A DNA stretch of 64,000 nucleotides from Mytilus trossulus (Eukaryota > Mollusca > Bivalvia > Mytilida > Mytilidae): NCBI RefSeq assembly GCF_036588685.1, contig NC_086374.1, positions 88,034,059-88,098,058 on the forward strand. Direction: 5' to 3'. Of the stretch, positions 35,089-45,800 are shown piece after piece. Numbering within the stretch: position 1 is the first letter of the stretch; the number at the start of each line of letters is the position of its first letter. Position numbers and translations under genes: made by a program. The notes under the pieces are model-generated. The model was not told the origin of the DNA and did no database searches. It saw nothing but the letters and a program-made list of their open reading frames with translations.

Positions 35089-36042
35089 CAGATAAACAAC
35101 GCGAATAAAGGAAAGATTCCATTTCATAGCATAGGTAGAGCAGCATCGATGTTTTATACACGCTAAATTCTGACTGTTACATATATCATATATCATGGTA
35201 TTTTTTTAAAGAATAATTTTAAAAAAAATGTGTCAAAAGCTGACAGTGTTGATTTTACCAAGAACGTAAACATTAAAATAATATATAATATATGTTCTTT
35301 CAGGATTTTACATGGATATCTTTTTCTTTACTTTTTGGGTTATATTTAAAACACTATATATTATAATTCATACTGACTTCAAATCTCTTTTGCAGGCCGA
35401 TGGGCATTTCAGAATACTGAAAGATGGCATTTTTTTTTAAACATGAAAATACTATTAACCATGCTTTTGACATGGTTATCTTTTAATAATTTCATGTTTT
35501 CACTTTTCTTTATTTCTAATCTTAATATTTTTTTTATTTTTTTTTCATTTTTGGAAAATTAGAATGAAATAATAAAGTAGAATTCAGCAACATTTCAAAA
35601 TAATTCATTTAAAGCTAATCTAATAGGGAGGCTCACATTTAAATACTTGGTAAATGCATGTTTTAAAAATACATTGTTTTGACCTGTTTTCGTCTCTTTT
35701 ACATATTCCCCATGATGATTTTCATTATCACTTCTATTATTTATTATTTAAGCCTAGTTGTGTTCGATAGTGATAAATGTCAATTCTAATCCTTTAAGTT
35801 CAACAATTGTATCAAGTTAACAAAATGATGATTTTTTTTGTATTTTGTTGCAATCCGATTATTAGGATTTTATACTAATAAAACATCTCTAAACACAATT
35901 GGAAATAAGCCGTATGGGTAATACTGATAAGGTATCAGGATTTTTTTTAAGATGTTATGATTTTGGTATGTTAACATGTCTGCTATTGTTTTATACTACT
36001 TTTATAATGTTTTATGTTGATATTTGATCAGATAATTCTCGC

Positions 36043-36067
36043 TATCTATCTATCTATCTATTCTATC
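36043..36067. repeat. Microsatellite (CTAT)n
   Basis: Five to six head-to-tail CTAT units, the last interrupted by TTCTATC. Confidence 0.85.
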
Positions 36068-36154
36068 TTTAATAGCTACAGGTCATTGAACATACGTGTA
36101 GTCAGATTTGGTAAAGATTTGAGACAGCCAGTGTAATTCACTTATTACAGCACA

Positions 36155-36190
36155 TAGCATAGAATAGAATAGAATAAAATAGAATATTTT
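36155..36190. repeat. Short (TAGAA)n repeat
   Basis: AGAATAGAATAGAAT-type pentamer run with one AAAAT variant. Confidence 0.75.
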
Positions 36191-36823
36191 TATTTCACAA
36201 ATTAAACGGCCAATACAAATAAATGCTAAAGTTCATTTATTATTTGAATCTTTTAATAATATTACACTAAAAACTGTGGTTTTTTTTTATTAACTGTTGG
36301 CATTTCTGAAACCGTTTATGACACCTCTACTAGAAATTAATTCACAGGGTGTTAATTAATGAATTGTATATTTTGACATGTTATAATATATTCATTTTGA
36401 TGACATTTTCCTTTTTATTATGTTTCCACTCCAAATCCCACTTTCTTCTGTAACCCAGATTCCACGTTTATATTCCCTATTTTCGTCATTTTTAAATTCC
36501 CCACTTTCCTCTCAGATATTCCCAAATTAATCTATTTATGTGAATTATTCAAAATTAGAAAGTACTAGAAAGGATTTGTATAACTTTAGTACAAATCCTT
36601 GAAATTAGAAACAGTAATTTGTATATTTAAATACAAATCTTTGTTAGCACTTTATTGTTTAATATAAAACTTTTAATCTGATTTATGTATATTTTCATGT
36701 CAATAGTATCTGAATGTGATACTCGATTACTCAAACAAAGACCGATAACTCAGGAATATTATTCGCATTAGAAATTAGAAATCTTTCACTTATTCTCACA
36801 ATGTAAACAACCATGACCTGAAA

Positions 36824-36853
36824 ATGGAAGAGATAGGGGAAACTATTTTTGAG
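36824..36853 (+). CDS. Tentative first coding exon of the docking adaptor
   Basis: An ATG opens MEEIGETIFE, followed by gtttga, a weak donor. It ends on a codon boundary, as needed by the exon at 38838, giving MEEIGETIFE-DSLYKLSGNK. A short out-of-frame ATG-TGA precedes it. There is no independent support; another exon in 35-38.8 kb could be the true start. Confidence 0.3.
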
Positions 36854-39800
36854 GTTTGATAATTTTATCGACAGTGAACAGCTGATAGATAAACATTAAC
36901 AGTAAACATAATCCCTGCTGATGTAATGTTTTTTAAACATAAAAAAATATACATTTTGGTCATTCTAAAAAGTTGTCACGTCTAAGTGTGTCATGTGAGA
37001 ATTAATCGTTCTAAAAAAAAAAACGCAAATGTGTGACAGCTAGCACATGTACAGAGCTCTATATGCCTGAGTAGTTGATCATAATTAAGACAGCTTTCAA
37101 ACTCTCCATAACATCAGATGATGGAGTCTTACATTTATCAGTACTATACCCCACATTTTTTACTATTAAAAATCCCATTGCCTTCTATAGATATAGGAAG
37201 ATGTGGTGTGAGTGCCAATGAGACAATATAATGACTATATATATATGTGAAAATGATATGATATAAAATTATACAATATAGCTTTCTAGACACGACACTC
37301 ATATTTTCATGACGTCCATAGGCATAGGATGCATATTGCCACAGCGTCCTTGGGACGTATGGTCCATACCTTGTAAAGACATATACATGTATATATATGT
37401 ATTGTCAATACTTTATTATAAGTATTTATTCCATTGAGGTAATAAAATATAATATATGATACTAAACACTACCATTGACTACTTTTTGTATGTTTGTATC
37501 TTCTTGAACAAAAACATTAATAATGCTTTGTCAAAAAATCGTAAAGTTTGTTCTATTGTTTCTGTTTGTTTTATAAAGCAAGATAATAAACATGATAAAC
37601 ATCCGTTTAGAAAATAATATAAATATTTTACTACACATTTGAAACAGAATGATATATGATTAATATGTTTATTTCAGGGAGATATATCCGTTTCTGCCAA
37701 AAATGCATCCTATTGCGCCACAAGTTTTTTCTCCAATGCGCCACCTGTTTTAAAATTAAATGGTATCATTTCCGCCAAAAATAAAACATATGATTGCGCC
37801 AATGTGAAGAAAAATGACTTCCCTCCACCTTTATTCGGACTTGGAACTGGCAGTTTATATGTCAAATGTTTCCTTTTCTGCAACTGAATCAAACATACTT
37901 TCTTCTTACTGCTACTGCATGGGTACTTCCTAATTTGAAGTGTATACATGTATTAGCTTGTAACTTCACTTAAAAAGTCTTTATTGTCCAAAAAGACAAA
38001 TATTGAAGGATGGATGAAATGCATAAAACAGAAACAGTTCATAATAAACCCCGTGGAATGCTTCTGCTCCATTCCTAGTACGTCTTGCGGTAGATAGAGT
38101 TTCAGTCCATACAGATGGTGGGAGCAAAGCACTGTGTCATCAACGTTTGTGGCTAAAACATAGTCAGCTCAAATTATATGCACATTTGGAAAACAAAATT
38201 TGGTACAAATGATACCTCTGAAAAACAGTAATTGGCACAAAGGACTGCTGCCATATTTCAAGTGTTTTACAAACATGAAAAATAATACAAATACAACATA
38301 CACAAATGTACTATATTTACCACTTATAATAACCATCTACAAATGTATATGTACCATATACGCATATCTACATGTGTTCATGTACAAATGTTTATATAAA
38401 TATGTAATGAATAAATTTATTTCTGTGGATGATCCATCTTGTTGTGTCTATTCTAGACTATTTTATTGCATCCTGCACAGATTAATGAATTTTAGCAAGT
38501 CAACATGGCACCTCAATTCTTATTAATATTGCAATTTGTGAGTTGTAGATTTTACACTAAATAAAAGTCAACGAAAAACAAATTCCTTAGTTTAAACTGT
38601 GCTATTAAGTATTTTATATATGATATATATTAAAGAGTAAACTTACCTTGTACAGTGTACTACCTGTCAATGCAAGACCTGTTTATCCTCTGCAAGGGAC
38701 AAAGTTACCATAGGCCAGTACAGTGATGTCTTTTTTCCACTGCAAGAAACAAAGTCTTACTCAAAGGTGGCTTTTCTGTTCTAAGACAGTAGGTTGGCTA
38801 ATTTTAAAGTTGTATCTAAGTATTGGCTTTATTGTAGGATTCATTATACAAATTGTCTGGAAACAAAAACAAAGGATTGTTTGGCAAGAATAACCCTTGG
38901 AAGTTAAGGTATTTTATACTGAAGAAATGTGGAAATCAACCTGTGTTGGAATGTTACAGCAAAAAGCCAAAAAACAGAACTACAGCACCAAAAGGTAATG
39001 TACAATATAATGCAATAAAAAACACAAAACAAACTATGGTACTGAAAGTAATGCTCTGCAAAAAAAACCAACAGGGCTAGCTACAGTACTGAAATGTATA
39101 GCTGCGGAACAGTAGCTCTTAGGTCTAATTATGTTATTTTTTGACTATTTGCGGACGATAGGTACGTCATATCCTAGAAAAATATCTAACGAAACGAACT
39201 AGATATATTGGCAAGCTTTGCAAACATAATAAAGAATGTTTTTTGGGGAAATAAGTGCGACCTGAACCTGGGTCGCAATTCCAAACGTTTTGAAATAGGA
39301 AAAATCCGTAGCTCTATGGTCCGCAAATAGTCAAAAAATAACATAAGGACCTAAGAGCTACGGTTCCGCAGCTATGAAATGTAATGTTCAATATTATTAT
39401 TACTATAAAGAACAGAACTACAGTACTAAAATGTAATGTAAATTATTGCTATTTTTAAAACTTTTGCTTTGATCTCTTGTGAAATTTTTTCATATCAAGC
39501 TACTTGAGTTTAACACCCTCTTGTTTTAAAAACTATCAATAATCTTTATATATTTATATATAGTAGAACAATGCAGAAATATATTGTACATTCTAACATG
39601 ACGTCCTTCAAACGCTTTGAGTACACACCTGTGGTAAAATATGAATATATTTGTTGGGCTGTTGCGATTGTACTCCCACGTCATATGATTGTTTATGAAT
39701 GAAGTACACGACGTCATAATATGATGACGTAATAATTTAATAATTTTACAGGAAAATACACGCCTATGATACCGAAAATCATCACAACAAGGAAACGTAA

Positions 39801-42800
39801 ACAAACGATGCTAAAATGTGGTATAAGCCCTTTTTTATATACATAGAAGATATATATGTAAATTATCATTAAAATTCATTCAAATCTATCTAAATATGTT
39901 ATTGTAAATAGTTTGAGCATGTCACTAATTCTGTTTGCTCCCGGTTCTTTACCGCCAATCTAAAAGTGCGTTAATTTATGGGAACGGCAAATGTTGTCTC
40001 CACCTAGAGCGCTTCGATCCAAAAGAATTGCCGTATTTGTCTTATTAGAATCGAAATAATTCATGGGGGCTTGAATATATCTAGATTTTACCACGGGTTG
40101 TCCCTTTATGCCGATATTTTACCCCTCGCTATCGCTCAGGGTAAAATATGTGTCATAAAGGGCCAACCCGTGGTATAATCACGATATATTCAAGCCCCCA
40201 TGAATTATTTCTTAAGTATAACTTATTAACAGTCTTAGGCCCAGAGGATAGAGTTTCAGTACATGTACAACCAAAAAGTAATTTACAATTGAATATAACG
40301 GCAAAAAAAATAAAAAAATAAACTTCATGTATTGCAAAAGGTAATGTACAATGTAAAAAAAAACCAACAGAAACACAATACTGAAAGGCGATGTACAAAA
40401 TGATTGTTAAAAAAATCAGAACTTCAGTCATCAAACATAATTTTATAACAAAATGCAATTGACAAAATAAGAAATTAACCCAAATGTTTATATGCCACAG
40501 CCAAAAAAGGAGGAATAATATGTATATACATGTATGTGCATAATAAATTCTGACTTTTTTATCTTCTTGTTTTGTTTTCTGTCAGTTATTCAGATGAATT
40601 GTGTGGTTTTCAAATGTCAACAATTTGTTCATGTTCAGTTAAGAAAGCTGCATATATAATATGTGAAGGACTGAAGGGAAAAAAAGAAAAGAAAAAAGAT
40701 TTTAGAATGATACAGCTTATTAAGTCTCTGATTTTCTGTGAAGCTTATAATCTTGAGTATCATTATAATTAGAAATGGTCACTTTTTTGTGGCAAATAAT
40801 TGTGTTTTGTAGAAAATATTCAGTAACTTTTTACCAAATCTTCTATTGTCATGATTGTAGAGAAAATCCCATTACTGCCTGGGTTCCATTTAGAGAAAGT
40901 AACAAATACAAAAAACAGAGCTTATGTGTTCGAACTTACCAGCCAGGATAAATATTTGTGTTTATCAGCGGATGAGCAAAAAAATATGGACGTCTTCGTA
41001 TTCTTGTTGATGTCTCAGCTTAAACTAAAAGAACTGATTAAAGGTTTGGAAGTTGTAGAGACATTTTCTATGTAGTTACAATTTATTTTATTTATGGCAT
41101 ACTAATTCTTGTGAATTTAAAAAAATACTGCTTGACAAAAAAGATTTGCACACTGAATAATACAAGAAAAAATTGATGGAGTTTTTGTCCTGATACCATA
41201 ACATATATCAAATTAATAAAATTAATATGTTCATTGATTGTCGCTTACTCAACTTTCAACAACATTTGAAGTTTTACTCTTTTCACTAGAAATGTTAAAG
41301 ATAACAAATTTTATTAGTAGTTGTAAATTGAAATACTGTGAATTCATTAATATTTGTTGGATACTAATTTTCGTGGATTTCGTGGGTACAGATATTCAAC
41401 GAATTACAAATTTTCTAAAGGAATATGTGCAGACATTGCCAAAAACAACAAAATCAAATATCGACGAATATGCAAATTTTCCTCAAACCATGAAAATTGG
41501 TACCCACGAAAATAAATGAATCCACAGTATACATCTATATTAAAACACAGGAATGAAATATCTCTCAGACAATTTTTGTCGTTGAAAGAATTTTTATTGA
41601 ATCATAAATTTTATGCAGTATGCTACATGTATACAAATTCAGTGTTAAAATGACACAATACACTTAAAATTGATAACATGCTCATGATCAGTTGGTCATT
41701 TTCAATTAATAATCCTAACAAGTTTGATTTCAGATGATTTTATCATTGTGAAGCCAGAAAACTCAGATGTCAACAGGAGAATAGGAGCAAAGGGAACTAA
41801 CTGTATTTTACATATCTCACCATGGGGAGTAACTCTTGCTTTGCAAGCAACAAGGACAGTGTTGGCACAATGGCCATTAAAAAGCATCAGGTATTTTGAA
41901 GGGGGTAAAAATCAATTTATGCTGGAAGCAGGACGTGTGGCCCCAATGGGGGATGGGACATATATATTTCACACAGAAGATGGAAAAGAAAACTATGCTT
42001 ATGACTTACTTGACCAGAGGATTGTAGATGCCTTGACCAAAATGCAGGTCAGTAGGTTTAAGCTTTATTATATTCTCAAACAAAAATATTACCTTATTAA
42101 TTTATAATTCATGATTTTACATCTTATTTATACTTATGACATTTGAAAAAGTGCAGATAGACCAAGGAGTGTTAAAATGATGCACCAATAAGAAGATGTG
42201 GTATGAGTGTCAATGAGACAACTCTCCATCCAAATCACAATTTGTACAAGTAAACCATTATAGGTAAAGTACGGTCTTCAACAAAGAAAACAGCAAGCTA
42301 TAAAGGGCCTCAAAAATTACTAATGTTAAACCATTCGGACTGGAAAACCAACAATCTAAACATGCCATGCACTAACACAAGTTTGTTTTATTGTGTGATT
42401 TATTTAAAAGCTTTGCCAAGTTATTAAGAATGGTGGTCTGAGGGTCTGTATACAATCACTATTGTCATTTCATTTGGATTTTCAGAGTTACAGAATATTT
42501 TATTGAAAATAAAAGAACAATACCTCATATGTTCAATATAACTAAAGTAGTTTCACTACACAAGTTTGATATCAATATTCTGTATGAACTTTATACTCAC
42601 TAATTTGTGAACATACACTTTTTTTAACAATTTGAGCTTTTTTTCTCTTTTTAATGTAGCCTGGTAGAAGGGGGACAACAGAAGAGATGGAAGATTATGT
42701 ATTAGAATCGAACAATTTGACCTTACTGACCTCAGTAATACCTTGTATGATTAATCATCCTGATCATATAAATATCATGAGGGACAACTGGAATATTGAT

Positions 42801-45800
42801 ATTAATGGTAAGTTATGTTAAGGATGATCAAGGATGTACTAAGGTGAAATTATATAAATTAAGAATTTAAAATTGAAACTATAAGCAGATAGAAGGCGGT
42901 ACATTGACTTATAATGGTTAACTTTTATAAATTGTTATTTGGATAAAGAGTTGTCTCATTGGCACTCACACCACATCTTCCCATATCTAGAGCATTGGTT
43001 AAGGATCAAAATAAGCTAAAAGTATTGATAGGTCATGGAGCTCCTTTTCAAGATATTTGATATTTAAAATATGGCGGGAAAAGATTGACTTGAACTTTTA
43101 CCTTATATTTGCATTGGTATTATTTGTGTCTCAAATCAAAAGAATGAAAATTAAGAGTTTCCAAAATTTTGGTAAATGACCTTTTATGAGCTATTTCAAT
43201 AAGTCTTATGTGAAAAAATAAATGGGTGTTATGGGGAAAATATTTTACCTTGTATTGTATGGAAAACACCAAGAAGTCTGAACATTTGACACAAATTCCA
43301 AAACCAGTACAAAAATACTACATTCTTAAAGGATTATAACAAGAGAACAATGAAAGCATAGCAACACTTTCAAATTCTACCACCGTATCAAGTATTGTTA
43401 ACCTATAAAGCCTATTAGACACAATTGTTTTTTTGTTTACTTTAAGAAGAACAGACGATGACAGCGTAAAAAGACTGTCTGCCATCCTCACATGTTTACT
43501 TTTTTACATTCGTTAAATAAGTAGATAAAACCAGAGAACATTGAAAATCGATTAACTGGGTCTTCTACACGCTTTCTTTTAATCTTATTCACAGTTACTT
43601 TGAAACACAAAGACAACAAAATTAAGTTTCATACGATGACGGAGTGAACACGAAAAGAATCAGAAAAAATAATTTTTCAAAAATAAAAAACGGCAAAAAA
43701 TGTATTTGAGTTGGCGGGGTATTTTTGGGGTTGGTCGCGTTTGGGCAAACATACAATCTTTTTATTTTGGCCTGATACAATAATTTTCCACTCAAGACTG
43801 TTAAAATTTCAAGTTTAAAACTTGAGGCTTTCTGAGTGTTTTAGATATTTAAAATTTCATTGTTGAGAGTGGATAAATATTGTTTTGCACTAGATAAGCC
43901 AGTGAAATTTGATTCTCTAATAATCTGCAAAAACATGTGTTCATCTATGTGACATCATCGGGCATGATCACTTTTTTCTTGTTGTATCAAAAGGAAATTC
44001 AGAGGAACCAAGAAAATTCAAAGTCTTAGCCATAATCTACCAATGAGGAAGTGAGATCAAACGAACCACAGGTTGATTAAATAAATTAATCTTTACATAG
44101 ATACTTGAGTGTGTGTTTTTGAGAAAAAATCTGTAAACAAGTCTTTCAGAGAAATGCAATCGAACATTAAAATTCATGGTTCACCTTTATACACACAATA
44201 TATACACAAAATTATTACCCAGCAAATGATAAAACCATATATAGTTATTCTAAAAAACTAAAGGGCTCAAAAGTAACATATTATTGGGAAAGGTACAATT
44301 TTGGAATAAACATTACAATTTTGGTATTCAGTATAACAAAATCTACTAAAATTTAAGTCGTATATTCCATATTCATAAGTGCATTCTAGAAAATGCAAAT
44401 TCAAGATGAAAATTGATAAAAAAAAATCATGCAGATCTTAGATTAGTGTTAAGATAAAAATGATAAAATATCTTTCACTGTTATTTACCTCTGAATTTTG
44501 AAAATCATGTGGAAATTTTACCAAATGTTATACAAATATTATTTTCAGGAAACACAATAAGAACAAGACCTACAGTTCATGTCAGACAGACAAGTAATGC
44601 AAGTGAAACAGGGTAAGATTTGACAAGATCAAAAGTGGCACATATTTTTACTGATAATTTGTCAATAGTTATACAATATGGATTGAGTGTGGTAATATGC
44701 TATAAATACATTTACCAAAAGTATCTGATTCCATGCCATGCTGTGGCAGAGAGCTATATGTGTAGACCAGGAAATGTGAGTTTATGTCCTAGGATGAGGT
44801 TGTAATTGGACAATAATTCACATAGATTATAAATCAAGGTTGATGTAAGACAGGATCAATACAAACAACTTTTAAGATATCACTCAACTTATGAGATCTA
44901 TACAAAACTGAAAAACATCTAACAAAAACATAGACTGGCGTGCAGAGTATTTGCACTTCCTTAACAAACATTGAACGCTAATAATCTTACCTCAGACAAC
45001 ACAATTAAAACTGGTCCAATCTTGAATATTTGATCAAACCTTCTGTTTAAATGAATAAGATAAATAAAAGAAAATATTTACATATGTTTTAATATTTTTA
45101 GGTCTGATATTGGTACACCTGGAACACCTGGTCCACCTTTACCAAGTAGGAGACCAGAAACACCATCAAGTAGATATCTGGCAAGTAGTTCTCCTGGCCG
45201 ACAACAATCATCAAAAGTTCCATCAGTGGTCAACTCAGGTTTTCAAAAGAGTAATTCTTCATCATCATTAATAAGTAGACCACCACTTCCACCGCCCACA
45301 GCAGGAGCCATGTCTAATTCTCAGCGTACTCGTCCAGTGCCAGCGCCATTAAATAGAAGTAGTACCGCTGATGGTAATTATTTGAGAATGAACTCTTTGT
45401 CTGCAGTAAAAACAATAGCCCAGAATTCAGTGCCACCGTTTTCACCTACGGGTGAGTGGAGCCCCCCTCCATCTTTTCAGGAAGCTACAAGTTATAGTTT
45501 AATGAGTCCTGGACATGTAGGCAGAGATGGTTACTTAAATCCAAGAACTAGCGTTATTGAACTTCAGGAAATAGCACTAGAGAAATTTAATCAAAATGTG
45601 CCTGAGACTTATCTTTCTCCAACTGCTGAGTATGAAACAACATTTGATACAAGCAGTTTGCCACGGGAAAGAGGGTCAAAATCTAAGCCATCAAATAGCC
45701 ATGATAATCATTATAGATTACGCTCCTTGAGCTGTGAAGACATTAAAAAGGGTCAAATGAGACAAAGGGCAAGAACTGCCAACTCACGACAGGATGCTAA

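Larger units (their letters stand above)
34966..36823. other. Divergent intergenic region between the NPDC1-like and docking-adaptor genes
   Basis: About 1.9 kb of AT-rich DNA that should hold both promoters. Visible items are the CRE at 35081, a (CTAT)n run at about 36043-36067 and an AGAAT-type run at 36157-36187. No exon with similarity was seen; no clear TATA box can be singled out in DNA this AT-rich. Confidence 0.5.

Noticed and set aside
35398..35440. Possible exon ADGHFRILKDG after a ttttgcag acceptor upstream of the adaptor
   Set aside because: It lacks a donor in a usable phase and quickly meets a stop.
38200..38526. 108-codon ORF before the adaptor PH exon
   Set aside because: Tyr/Lys/Leu-rich AT-driven translation without a domain; no matching splice phase to the PH exon.
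40153..40458. 101-codon minus-strand ORF
   Set aside because: It runs across the palindrome at 40054-40211 and has no recognisable domain.
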